Below are positions 1 to 13,400 of a stretch of 64,000 nt of DNA, in pieces. The DNA lies in contig JACVVK020000322.1 of NCBI GenBank assembly GCA_018292915.2, positions 1 to 64,000 of the forward strand. Reading direction: 5' to 3'. A program made the translations under genes and the position numbers. The notes beneath the pieces are model-generated. The model worked only from the letters and a program-made list of their open reading frames with translations. It was not told the origin of the DNA and made no database searches. This stretch comes from Batillaria attramentaria. Taxonomy: Eukaryota; Mollusca; Gastropoda; Batillariidae. Each line of letters begins with the position of its first letter. The stretch's first letter is position 1.

Positions 1-3000
1 GGGGGGGGGGTATTTTCTATATGGTTTGCTCTTGTCATTGTCTCCACCCTTTAAGGTATTGAATACATGTGACATTTTTCTACTAATTGGTTATATATGT
101 ACATATATATAATTACATCTATTTAGATCTATCTCATCATGTGTTAGTGTTTGTCCTGTTACCAGAGCTGGTTCTCAACGTAATGTCATTTCTGTCCTGA
201 TATGTACAGCATGATTTATGTTGCCTCTCTGACTCCTGTGACCTTGACACATTTTGTGTGTTTGCATATTGTAATAGTACGTCACATCTTAAATTGGAAT
301 TTCACTACCAGCGCATTGCCATGGGCACATGTGAGCACATCTTTTTTGTGTCACGCACTCTTGTTTTATGTAGTTCACCTGTGGAAGCAGTCAGCTGGGA
401 TAGCCAAATGGTAGAGCGTTGGACTCGCAGTGTTCGCATCATTGGTTCAAATCCCGGCTAGGAGCCCTATATCTGTGCTGGCGTTTCCCTTGTTGCCTCA
501 TCTTTGATATCGCCCTAATTACAAGGTAAAGGACTGAAAACCCTAAAGCAACCAATCAGCTATTGAAGTATCACAAGCATAAGCTCCTTTGTATAGTACA
601 TGTGGTGATTCCGTTGCCAACGATTTTCAAACAGAAAAAGTTCATTCTGGCCTAGTGACCTGATTGATTTCATGACGGTCACGGTTCTCAATTTCTACTC
701 AGCGTTAGTGAACAAGCCAAAGTAACATTTCCACTGCTTTTGTGTAAACAAATCCTTTTCAGAAATTGTATTAATACCCAAATAATACTTTGACATCATT
801 CACTGACATCACTGTTTCTTGCATTCAGGAAGGTTTGAAGACGTAATTACCTTTTAGGTCATCGTCACTGGAGGCTAATTTTCATACTTCATTTTTTTTT
901 TCCAGCTCTCGCATTTTCAGTAAAAATTTTACTTTTGCTGAGAAGAAAACAGAAAAAAAAAACAGAGCACCCTGACTGTCAGGAAAGAGATGAGGTCACT
1001 AAGCCAGGATCAACTTTTCCTCTTTGATAGATATAAGGAGGTGGCTCCATAAAAAGTTATTGCCGAAAACCGTTGGCGACTGAATTACCAAGCAGACTAT
1101 AGAAACTATGCATGTGCCATTGAAATGCTTACGTATAGGGGCGTTTGTAGCACAGACAGTACACTCTAGTGGCTTGGTAGATGAAGCTTAAGGTCAGTGC
1201 TGTCCACTGAATATTAATGATAAACACATGCATGTACTCATGTCTTTACCATACCAGCACTTCAACACCTGTTATTCTGCAAACCCACTGAGCCACCATG
1301 GGATGACAGAGCTTGCTTTGTGAAAGAAGCACAGTTTGCCATGTAAACAGTTCAGGTGTGATGCTACCCCTGGTTTTTTTTTTTTGTTGTTGTTGTTGTC
1401 CTTTTTACAACTTGATTATGTAAACTGTTTTGTCTTTGCATGCTATGCCGTCACTTAATTTTTTAGTGCCAGTATTTGGTAATTCCTGCTGCTGTGAAAT
1501 GTCAGCATAGGTTTTAATCAAAATGTTCAAAACCAACCAGTTTAAAAAAAAACCCAAAAAACAACAAAAAAACAAAAAAAAACCTGGAATGGTCGAGGTA
1601 GGGAATAGAGTGTATTGTGTGTTTTAGAATTCAAGTACAACAGTAAAAGTAACTGTAATAAGAAGTGTATTCAGGCAGCTAAACATGCAGGGAATTTCTT
1701 TCATTAATGTAATGATCATATTGATTAATTTTTGTTTTTAAATTATCTGATCATTTACCCACATTGGTGTAAGTGCAGTTCAGCCTGAGTTTGTCCATTT
1801 TTGTGAGTGTACCGGGTACCTTGCCATTTCGAAATTTTACGCACAGTGTTAGCGGCGATGGTGTTATGTGTTCTAGCATAAGCGGTATCCAAAAATTAGT
1901 GGTACACGTGTATATATATTTGCACCTGTGCAGCTTAAACATTTCTTGTTTTACTGTTTGTTGCACCAGCATACATATTTTGTGGTTTAAAGTGCTTTTT
2001 CAAAAGAAATAATTAAAGGGAAAGAAAAGTGGATGAGCAAGCAACTTTTTTCTTCTTTTTTTTTACCTTTGTTTTTCACACGTTTGGTTTGGGGTTTTTT
2101 TGGTTTTTTTTTTTGCTTTTTAAATTATGTTTTGCCAGTGTAAACATTTCACATTTTCACATTTTTATCCATGGTTTCTTTAAAATTCAGAGTTTTCTTT
2201 GTGGTTACTTTTCATTTCTCAGTACATTGCCAGGTTTCCATCTTCATTTCTGCCTCATGAGTGTAACTACTATGTTTGGAAAACCCAGTGCAAGTGCCAA
2301 GTTATCAAATTTTTGAATGGCTAAAACAGAAGCAGTGTGCAAAAAAGTTACCTTCACAGGCAGAAAACAGAATTTTGCACACTCGTAACATGCATGGGAG
2401 TTTTCCATGTTTGGTCACACTTGCCATGATTTGTGATAAAGTTAACTCTCGCTGTATCTGTGGTAGTGAAAACAGTGGCATTATCAACCCTCATAAATGT
2501 TACTGCTTGACGTTATGGCACATTATCATATTTACCGGTATATATGATATATTCTGGTAATTGCTTTGCTCATTGTACAGGCTTCAGTATAAATGACAGA
2601 ATGCTGGCAGAAACCGAATTTTGCCTGTTTATCCAATGTTTCATATACACTAACAAAAAATACACTGGTAAATTTTGACGTATAGTTTTGGTGGAACTGG
2701 ATTTTCAGAATAGTGCAGTTCTAGCAGACAGTTCTTGTGTGCTATTCTCAGAATGGAGTAACACCGAAATCCCTCCACAACCTTGAAATGTACTGTTTGT
2801 CATGTTTCACAAAGTAATGGCTTGCATGAATATTGTAAGTTGCCAAAGGCTGTTGCAAAGCACTCACAATCATTAGTTCTGCAAAGTAACGTTGCTGGTT
2901 GGTCAAGCTGTTGTCATTCTCAGGCATAACTTGGTCATTAAGTTTTAGCATGTCTTTTCAGTACATTAATTACATCAATTTGTCAGCCAGTGTTGCACAT

Positions 3001-3626
3001 GAATGTTCATACCAGTAGACTGTTTCAGAAATAAAGAAATGGAGAATTTTCATGGGAGGTTTGTTTGTTTTTGCTGACACTGGCTGCTTGTGTGGCTGTG
3101 CATTTCCTGTATCTTGCTTTCAAAAAACAAAAACAAAACACAAAAAAAAGACAGCTGAAGCAGAGGCACACACGCCCTGTACACACAAATTTTTTGCTTA
3201 TTTGGTATTTCAAGTCGTACACGGTAAACTAAGAAAGCAGTGAACCACCACATCTGATGATTATCATGAGTGAGAGATTCATGTACCAGAAATCTAGATC
3301 ACAGAAACCCACCCTCTGATAACAGGCCTAGTCAAGTATTCTCCTTCTGTGAAAACCGCACACGCAACGAAAACGAAAGCATGTGCGCGACCCAGCTCAT
3401 TATCATATGATAATGAGACCAAGGGTAGTAATCCAGAGTCCATGTTTGACCTTTTCCGGAAGTGAGAAGTTCGACTGCGAAAGTTCGTCTGAAGTTCACT
3501 TGTTTCCTTCTTCGACAGGCCGCGATTGTTGTTATGACGGGAGAGGCGGAACCATCGTCACTTGGAAGGCTGCGAAGTTGGACAAGATTTCCGTTCAGCC
3601 CCTTAGCATGAGCGTGTTTTCTGGCA
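1..3626. other. Upstream flank of the FGD gene
   Basis: AT-rich DNA with poly-T/poly-A tracts, one SINE copy (394-553) and no convincing exon. The last 250 bp before the start codon are GC-richer and are the likely promoter/5'UTR. The short open frames here have no domain-like sequence. Confidence 0.6.
394..553 (+). repeat. tRNA-derived SINE, copy 1
   Basis: A tRNA-like head with an A-box region (tagccaaatggtagagcg) and B box (ggttcaaatcc), then the family tail (tttgatatcgccct...aaaccct). It is more diverged than the copies at 10751 or 62160. Confidence 0.75.
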
Positions 3627-3645
3627 ATGGCCTCAAACGGCAGTG
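3627..3645 (+). CDS. FGD6: FGD gene coding exon 1 (start codon)
   Basis: Encodes only M-A-S-N-G-S and the first base of a valine codon before a consensus donor (gtaagt). The context gcaATGG is a good animal start. Such a tiny first coding exon ahead of a 6.1 kb intron is easily missed by gene finders. Upstream sequence from about 3380 is GC-richer than its surroundings and probably holds the 5'UTR and promoter; no TATA box was identified. Confidence 0.75.
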
Positions 3646-4647
3646 GTAAGTGCGTGAAGTTGGCTCGAAGTTTTGGACATGGGGAGGGAAAGAATGAGTT
3701 TTCAACTGGCCGATGCCAATGCTCTGAGAGTACCGTAGGCTAGTGCTTGATACCTGTGAATGCCGCCACGGGTAATCGGATCCATGGTAAGATCGTGTGA
3801 TTTCCGAAAACTCAGCTTGATTACTCTGAGGCTGGCTGTATTAGCAAGTGTTGTGCGATACCGCCCCTTCCCCCTCTCCACACCCCCGTTTCAGTGTTCC
3901 ATACATGTGCCTGTCGCCTTCTCAGTGCAGGGAAATCGACGATGGTTGGTTTGTTGACTCATAACTTGCGCCTAAAGTTGAATTAGCGCAGCTGATGATG
4001 TCATCATCTAAGCCCCTTTTAATAGAGTTCTTTGTGAAGATGGAGGGTGAGGTTCTCGTGAGACAGATTTGCCAGGACTGTGAAACTTGCCACACCAAGG
4101 AAATTGAAAGTTAATTGATGAAATGTCGGTGAATGTAATTTAAAAAAAAAAAAAAAAAAACCAATCACCTTTGCTGAACATTTCTTTGCAACACAGCTTT
4201 CCTGGTTTAAATTGAAATTAGTAACGTTTTACATCGTTTTGCTTGTTTCAGTGTATGCATACTGCATAGTGCTGTGACTGTATGCAAATTTAATTTTTTT
4301 GTCTGTACAAGCGCACATGGTCAGCTATGGTCAGCTCTTTACAGGGGTTTACCTGATATCTGCAGCAGTTTTTTGTTTGTTTGTTTGTGTGTTTTTTAAT
4401 TGCTGTCGTGATGAATCTTGCCCAGCTGAAAAGCTTTGATAGATCTATCTCCTCTGTGTGACCCATTGGACTGAATTTATTGTTGTTGTTTTTTTTTCTT
4501 TCTTATGTTCAGTCCTGATCAGTGAACTATCAGTTGATGCTAATGTGATAATTCAATTAATAATAATAATAATAATACATAATACATCATATTTATAAGG
4601 CGCCCGTCTCTGAAAAGCAGACTCAGAGCGCACACACACACACCACA

Positions 4648-4682
<35 letters not shown>

Positions 4683-6089
4683 AACAGAGGGACCCAGTTA
4701 TCTATGAAAAGGCCTGCAGTCATCATAGCTCTTTTTAACAGTGTTCGATGCTAAAGCGATAGCTGGATGTGGACACTGAATAACTACAATTTCAACTAGG
4801 AAGCTAGACAGTAGGTGACACACTTTCTCATGGTGTGTTGAAAGTCCAGTATTTATGTTCACTCACCCTTGACGTTCTCTGTGAACCTAATCCCTAATAA
4901 CCCGGTAAGTTGACCCAGATATGGTCTTGGTCAGGTCGCAGCAGCAGCATTGGGGAGATTTCTTTGTGGTGCTGGTGACAGGACAGAACCGGAGAAGTTT
5001 CAGTTCTTCTGTGGTGTGTTGTGGATGTTGTAGCTGATATTTGTTAATGTTAGTGCGGGACTACAGATCGCTAATGTTTTGACTTCTTCGTCATGACAGT
5101 GGATTGTGAGGACATCTCTGGTATGTAAATGTACTAGTTGTTTTTTTCAGACTCTTAGGGTCAAGCATGAGACATATTAGCATTACTAGTGTTCACTTCT
5201 TCGGGTCTAGTTGCACACCATAAATAACTAACTGCAGGTCTAGTTTTTTTTTATTAGACTGGGTGTGTAATTATACACCAAAAATGTGACTTAGACAACA
5301 TTATTGACATGCAAATATATGCGTTCATGTAATTTACTCTACATGTACATTCATTGTGCATGTGCAACGCCATTAATTTGAACCTGCACCACTACCAAAC
5401 GCGATTTGGCTGTAAATTAAGTTTGAGTTCAGTTTACTTTGCATGGACCTGGCCACTAGCTGCCTGCCAAATTAAAATTTTGTGGGGTTTATTCTTTGAG
5501 TACACAACTGCCTTTTGTCGAGAAGAAAAAGAAATCTTTACAACTCTTGCTCTAAATCCTATAGATAAATTCACCAGTGTCATGTTTACTGTGAGGCGGC
5601 ATGCTGCTTCCTGTGGCCGTGATAAGCCAAACCATCTGCCCTGAACGACCGTTGTGGCTTTCATTTCTGGTATCTCCCAAACACACTCGCGCCTCAGTCA
5701 GCTATGTGTACATTAAGTGGTTTGGATTTGGGGGGGGGGGGGGGTGTTAGAAGTAAATATAGGAAAGCGACCTTCTTGTGGGCCGATGTGCCCAGGTTAT
5801 ACGAAAGATAGACAGGTAATTGTGCGTACATTCAGCCTGTATGATGTAAGTTAATGTCCTTTGCAGCTGTGTCAGGGTTTGTAAAACTTCTGAGTGTGCT
5901 ACTGGTTTTTAAACCCGGGCTCAGCTGTGAGTCTGTGTTGTCTGAAGAAGCAGTTTGGTGGTTCTTAACCTTATTATACATGTGAGGAACTTAGCAGCTT
6001 GTAGAACTTTGTAACACATTTTGGAGGCATGGGTAAACTGAAACTTGTACACGTTTGAATAAGCCCCACCCACAAGCATGCAAGCATGG

Positions 6090-6137
<48 letters not shown>

Positions 6138-6606
6138 AGCAAGAGAGAGAGCCTAAATGTTTAGCGAAAGGGAAGTATTAATTTGTGTGAACTTTATGAA
6201 TGGATAATTATAGGATGTGGGGGTGTGGCACATTTTCAAGATAAGTAATTGATAACACCACATTATTGGCCTGTTCCCTGTTTGTAAAGTTCTACCCAAG
6301 TTACTATCACACGTTATCATTGTGGATTACAAGGTACTTTAAACTCTCTTTCTTACCAATACACTTTCCAAGAAAGCATCATGCCGGGTGGTCTAGCATC
6401 TCTCGTGTTGTCTGACCAGGGCTTGACAAATGATCTATACCCATAGGGAACGTGTATTCATACGGGAGCCATGTAATTTATCACCCAGGTCTGTGTAGTC
6501 TGCAGCATGGGGCAGCTCTGTTCTGTCTGTGCCAGGTGAGGGCACACAGGTCAGGCAGGCACACCGCCCCCAGCTATTGTTTGTGGAAGTTGTGAAGTGG
6601 GAGGGG

Positions 6607-6641
<35 letters not shown>

Positions 6642-9600
6642 CGGGGGGTGGAGGTGTCGGATTATAGGATTGGGTGTGGGGTATGGTACTGGTCCATTGT
6701 CTTGCAGGCTGCATTGAACCGGTGCGTAGTGTTGTGTTGTGTGTCCTTTTGTTCTGCAGTATTTATACCAGTGACGGAGGGGCCTTTTCATGGACTTGTA
6801 TGTACCAGGTATACCACTTTTGCCTCTTGCCAGTGGGTGTACCACCTGACGCAACACTGGCAGGCTTGCATGCATCGCCCTATTCACGTTACAGCTTGCA
6901 AACATATGATGATATACATGAGTGAATTTTTAGGAATGAAATTTTGCTTGAAGTTTATGTTCATGATCTGTAGTTGAAACAAGCAGCTAAAAAAAAAAAA
7001 AACACAGTTAAAATAAAGAGACAGCAATAACAACAGGAACTCAAAGCAAACAAATACAAACCTCCCTCCGTCTTTCTCCATCTCCTTATTAAGTACCATA
7101 CATGCAGTTGCCCTGGCCCTGAACCTTCACGTCTATCTGTCTCTTTACCTGTACTCTAAGCGCTTAGAACTACCTTCCATGTAGATTAAGCGCTATATAA
7201 ATAAATTATTATTATTATTATTATTATTGTGATTTTTTGTTTATCCTAAACACTAGACTGTGTGAAGCTGGTTAGGCAGGTGAATGTGTCTAAAATAGTA
7301 TCTTCAGCAGGGAAGGTTTATGATGCAGGCATGAGTTTTTTTTCCCCACTGTTCATTTGCTAAAGAAAGTGGAACAAGCAGGACAGTTTATCAGGATCGT
7401 GTATCATAATTTTTTTCGAGCCCCTTGTCCAATTTACACTGTTATTTATGTGTTTGCTGTTGTTTTTTTCATCGTTTCATAAGAAAAAAACAAACCAAAA
7501 AAATGTTGGACATATGCAGGACAATGCCCCCCCCCCCCCCCACCCCAAACCTCCAATTCTTGGTTTGAGGAGCACTTGTCATAACCGCCGTTTCCTCCTT
7601 TTCTTTATAACAACAACTGTTCCCCCCTCCCCCCCCCCCCCCCCCCCTCTTTTTTTTTTCCTGATGCTTGTAATGAACATATTCACTGATATCATCTTTC
7701 CACACTGTTGGATCAATGCCTGTAACATTCTATAGGTGTGCTAAGTGAAACTTGAGACAACAATTATAGCTGACACAAAAAGCATTTTACCGTACAGATG
7801 TATGCACTGCCTGTATGCACTGCCTGCATTGTTTGCTGCTCATCCTCATCATTAATACCACTGTGGGCACAGATGGAAGCAACTGGTCATATTAGTGCAC
7901 AGCTGTTGCATTGCCTTCTGTGGATTTATTGCTTATTTATGCACACTGCTTTTTTTTTTCTTTTTTTTTGTCCCAACTCTTTGCCAGCTCCAGTGGTGTT
8001 CCTCCCAGGTCATGGGTGGAACCCACGGAGGACTCGGAAGCCGGGACAATTTTTATTATGCATGATGATGGAGATGAGGATGATAGTAAGATGATGCTAT
8101 GGAGGTCCATGTGGTTTGGGACTGCGGGACAGGGCCGCATTCCACGCTTCCTGTCATAAATATCCCGGCATTAACCAGTCCCGGGAACTACAGCAACTGC
8201 GGTGCCGGCCGTGTAATCATCCACATCATACGACGTGTCATACTAAGGGAAGCACCCCCAAAGTCGCACCCGTGAAGTGGGTGAATCTCGACTGTGTGGC
8301 AACAGCCTCCCCATTGGGCCCATAGCACACCCGCTCTGGGTAGGAGCCGACCTGCTATCTTCTTGTGAAACTTAACTGTTCTTAGTCTCGCATACTTACA
8401 GTCAGAGTTAGAGGTTACATGACACTGAACCGTGATGTAGGTCATTGACACTGAGTCTTAGTTTATTGTTTAGTCCCGTTGTTCATACATACATACTGTT
8501 TTTTAAGGACTCCATTCAGGAAGTACAGAAAATAGGGTTGTGCTGTTGTACTAAATGTGTTTCGGCAGACATGATCAATCCTTGGCAAACGGCTACAGAT
8601 TGACTTAAACCCTAAGAAAGTGATGAGACATTTTGAAATTGGATCTGCCCATGACTGATGTCCGACACAGACATGTATTAAGCCATGATATACATAGAAA
8701 TAGCCTTTTTAAGGCAATGCTCTGTACTTAAAATCAATGTTTTTGTCATTTTTTTTTTTTTCATTTTCTAGTTGAAGTCATTTTTGAGCACTGTAATGTG
8801 TCTGCATATACTGCAGGCCAGTTTTGAACAGCTAGGTGTGCTGCAACAGCCTGCAAGGGGACATATTGTTTGAAACACACTGTTTGAAGAAACACACTGT
8901 TTGAACTTTAATTGTCGTTTTCTCAGTTTTGTGAATTTTGTCATTTTTTTTCAATCAAGTATACAGTATTGAAGGAGTGAGTGGTCAGATTGTCTTCAAA
9001 TTTGGTATGCTTAAATACAAATGAGTTACCTACATACTGTCAACAGCTTTTTGTGGTTTGTTAACTGTAAATGCAGAAATCTGATGTTGAAATTAGATTA
9101 CGCTTTGTTTTTGTCAACAAAGTGGCAAAAAATTCATAAAAAATCAGCCAATAACTCTATTGTAAAAAGCTGTTGACAGTATGTAGTGCATTATATGTTA
9201 AATCTAATTACAAAAAAATCAGACCTCGAAGATAATTTGTGGAGTAGAAAAGTCATTCCTAAGAGTTTCCAAGATGGCTGACAGTTTAGCCGTTTCCATG
9301 GCAACCGCATGACAAAGCATGTTTTTATTGATATTTCATAATTAAGAAACTTGCCATGGTGTATCATACAAACTTTCAGGTCCTTCAGCTGTTTAACTTG
9401 GAAAATAAATTTCACTTCAGAGCATTGCCTTAAAACACGAGGATGATAAAACTGTTTGAAGGTGTGGTACTCTTTTGTGATGCTTTCACCATGACCATCC
9501 AGTTCATCTGGTATGTGGCTAACAAGTAATCCCCATCCAGTAACCAAAAGTATAGATGATTCGTCTAGAAGAGCCATATGTTTTTGACGGACATCCAAGG

Positions 9601-10384
9601 ACGGACACACTCTCCTGATAAAATTAATTACATCTGACATGTACAAAGAATGTATTTTCTGACCTATGATATTCCACTGCTGCTATAGCCGCACATTTTT
9701 TTGTCACTGTATCTCATATCATAACGTAATATGCTAGAAATGCTGCATTTTGCATGTGTCACATTTCTCTGATTTCAGTGCTGCCCGCCTCCAGTGCTGA
9801 CCAGAATCACTCAAACATTCCGGGCGGTGCAAACTTTGCAGCTGGCGGTGTTGGAAGTGGCGTGAGCGGCAGCAGTGTGCCCTCCAGTCCTGCTCTCGGT
9901 GGTCGACCAGCAGTGCCGCGGAAGTGAGTTGTTAAGACAGCATCCTAATTAATTTGCCCTCATGCTTACCCCCACTCCACTGTAAAGCCCTCACGACCCG
10001 CAGAAATAGCAACAAAAGACTCTTCTGACCTTGTGTGCGCGCATGCAGCCTCCATGCATCGGTAAGAAGTTCCTGAACGATTTTTCTTAAAAAAAGATCT
10101 ATTGGCTGTTGTTGGGGGTGGGGGTGGTGGTGGTGACAATTGTTTCATGTAGAGTGTACAGCACTGTAATTGTGGATCTAACCTCTCCTTAAAAGGCTGT
10201 AAGCTGCTGCCTTACGCTCACTGGCTGGCTCTCTTTCTCTCTTGTATTGTATTGATCATTTATAAATCTATGTGTGTGGTATCTTTGTAGTTTAGTTTTC
10301 CTAGTTTAGCAAGGACAAGATGGAAGACAGGTCGTTGTACCTATATCTTTTTATCCTTGGAAAATAAAGGTTCGTTTCATTTCG

Positions 10385-10425
<41 letters not shown>

Positions 10426-13400
10426 TCCTTACTTTGTTGTCCTGCTTAAGAGGACCTTTGAAGAGACCTAGCAAATATTATAACCGACCAAGTGTATTTA
10501 GATTGCCTAGCCTCCTTATGACTATTAATTCTGACGTGCTCAGTATACAGTCTTGCACAGTTTGTGTACAGAGCGTTAAAGCGATGGGCGTGTGCATTTG
10601 ACTAATGTACGCTCTAAACGACTGTTATTTACTTTGGATCTGCCGTATCTGATATATATGCAATACTTGTTGTAACTCACCCATTTGAATGGGCCTGTGG
10701 CCTCCCAAATAAACTCATCAGTCTCTCTCTCTCTCTCTCTCTCTCTCGCGGGGAACCAGGGTGGCCGAATGGTAGAGCGTTGGACTTCTAATGCTCGGGT
10801 CGTGAGTTCGTATCCCGGCTGGGGCCAAATATTTGTGCTGGCTTTTTCATCGTTGCCCCCGTCTTTGATATCACCCGTATGTGGTGGAAAAGGACCTTAA
10901 ACACCCACCCCCACCCTCTCTCTCTGTATCAGTGTTTGTGTGTGTGTTGTTACTGCTGCTGTTTTTGTTTTGTTGTAGCTGACTAGTACTGTATTCAAAC
11001 AAATTTGATCAACTGTCTCAGCGGTCAGTCTGCTGTCTCTTGCGCATCGTGAGTCACATGTAAGAAATTCACACATCAGCCATTGTCCAGGTCGAAATCA
11101 AAGTCGAGGGGTCGTCCTGTTTTTCGTGTCGTTAAAAGTGGACACAAGTGGATTAATTGTGTTAGTGAGCTGACAGTGTAGCCCGGAGTGATCACTTCCG
11201 TCCTGATGGGTCATATCAGTGACTAAGACACGACAGTGTTTGATGCCTTTTGGTTGTCTCATTTGACCCAGTTCTGGGGTCTGTTCATGTGGTATGTAAG
11301 CATCATTATGACATTGATGATGTGCTTAGTATGACTAACCTTCATATGCAGTTGGAGAAAAAAGTTCATTTCGTGCTTTGTAGCAATCCATTTTCAAGTC
11401 TATATATATATATATATAGGGGAAATAAGTAAAGCTGAGAGCGCTACCTAAATCTACTCTGTGGACTTCACTGTAGTCGTGGCATTTTGGCATAACTTGA
11501 TTTTGAGAATAGTGCAGAATGACACACGTTTGCACTTCTCCTGCACTATTCTGAAAGTTGAGTAACACCAAAATCTAATGATGACAGTTTTTGTTAGTGC
11601 AGGTGTTATTTCATTTTTCATACGAAATGAGTCATTATATATCCTGCTGTCTTTTTCCCCCACACATTATTATCATCACTATTTTTGCTTTATTTCGCTT
11701 CAGGCCCACTGTACCAGGCAACAAACCCCGCCCCCCAGTACCCAAGAAGCCTCCTGTCACTCAGAAACCCCCGCCACCCGCCTCAAACCATGTCAGCACC
11801 GAAAGCACTACCCCATCTTCCCCAGTCACACCCGAAACAGCACAGACTAAAGATGGCGGCGACAGTGTCGAAGCCCAAGTGCAGTATACTCCAGAGTCTT
11901 CTCCAAGAGGTGACATTTTGGTTAATTGTACAGATTTATTTTATAATTTTTGGATGACACTGAACGTAGTTTATGTGGATAGGATTTTAGAATGAAAAAA
12001 GGATAATGGGTAAATCAGTGAAATATAATTTTATCATTGGTTTTCATGTCTGGGTCATTTTTACATACCTGCTGTAATACCAGACTTACCTCTGTGTGTT
12101 ACCTGTGTTTGAAAGAGTGAGGTGTGTACATGTGTGTGTAAGTTGGTTTCTTTTCAATTTGCAGTAGAAGAAGTTGTGTGGACTTCAACCAGCATACTTT
12201 TCCATAAATGAATTCCATATTCTGTAATCTCTTGGCAACGGCTTCCCTAGTAATGACAAGCAAAAGCAGTTTCTCATATCTACATTATTCTCATTTTCCA
12301 AAACAGAGAAACCCTCACCACCTAAAGTCCCTCCAGGGAAACCCTCACCCACAAAGGGGCCACCTCCGCCACTACCCAAAGTTCCCCCTCGAGGGACGCC
12401 TCCAGGTGCTCGGAATCAATCGGCTTCCCGGCCACAGCGTCCACAGAGACCGGCGCCACCTGTACCTGCCAAGAAGCCAGCAGTCAAATTACAGGACCCT
12501 GCTGACAGTCAGGAAAACCACGTACAGGCACCACAGCAGGAGAAACCTGTTGTTGCTGCTCCACCCCGATCGTATCACCAGGTGGTGGTGTCGGAGAACT
12601 CATCTTTTGTCCCTGCAGTCAATGAGGTGAATGTTTCAGCAGGAGGAGACAAACCAGTTGCAGGAGAAGGCAAACCAGTTGCAGAAGACAAACCAGTTGC
12701 AGGAGAAGGCAAACCAGTTGCAGATACCAAGTGCAGTGGTAAAGACGACGGTGAAAGGACAGATCTGCCAGCCTCTGCTGTGTCATGCTCCAGTGACCGT
12801 GAAGCTGCATCAGTGACCAAACCCGTATCTCCGAGTGAGGACCAGCTTCAAACAACAGGCAGTGAAACTTGTGCAAAATTGAAGGAGGTTCCACCATCCT
12901 CAGTCTCGGAGAACGTTAAACAGGAGTCGGGGTTGAGCAGTAGTGGAGACGCACCTGTCAACCCTGCTGGACAGTGTGTAGCGGAATTGGAAACTGCCTC
13001 TCCGGATGAGCTAAAGGATGGTGCTGGACTGACCAGCTCCAATGCCAATTCTTCTGGCAAAGTGGCCTTGCGTTCGCCTCCCCCACCCCCTGTGAGGCCC
13101 AAGCCACGAAAGCGCGCTAGTCTTACAAAACAGTCCCAGGTACAAGACTTCCCGGAGCAGCCACACAGTGAGGGTGAGCAGAGGCCCGAATCACTGTCAG
13201 TGCAGTGCGAGGATTTGGATAGGTCTGAGAATCGACAAAGTGTCGGTGAATCAGGGAAAAGTGATTGTGAAGGCGCATCACTAGGTGCCCAGGATAACTC
13301 ACCACAGGATCGCCTGGCTGAAACTGTACAAACAACTGTCCCTTCTGAACAAAATGAGCAGCAGCTGAGTGAGAGTAAGATCTCTTCAGAGGCAGCTGTT

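Larger units (their letters stand above)
3646..9778 (+). other. FGD intron 1
   Basis: A 6.1 kb intron. It holds an (AAT)n block plus CA microsatellite (4557-4680), a CA run (6091-6134), a 34-base G homopolymer (6608-6641), an (ATT)n-tailed repeat end (about 7150-7228), C-tracts near 7527 and 7620, the dispersed repeat copy at 7970-8285 and the TTAA element at 8713-9429. No exon was recognised. Confidence 0.6.

Noticed and set aside
3608..3645. ATG at 3608 as the FGD start
   Set aside because: Its frame meets a stop shortly after splicing to exon 2; the ATG at 3627 stays open.
6435..6905. 156-codon minus-strand open frame with a polyproline run
   Set aside because: Created by the 34-base G homopolymer in intron 1.
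9191..9646. 151-codon minus-strand open frame
   Set aside because: Most of it lies within the TTAA-flanked repeat and crosses its border; no transposase motif.
10751..10825. Functional tRNA gene
   Set aside because: The tRNA-like head is shared by at least seven other copies followed by the same tail, and the arms are imperfect; it is a SINE.
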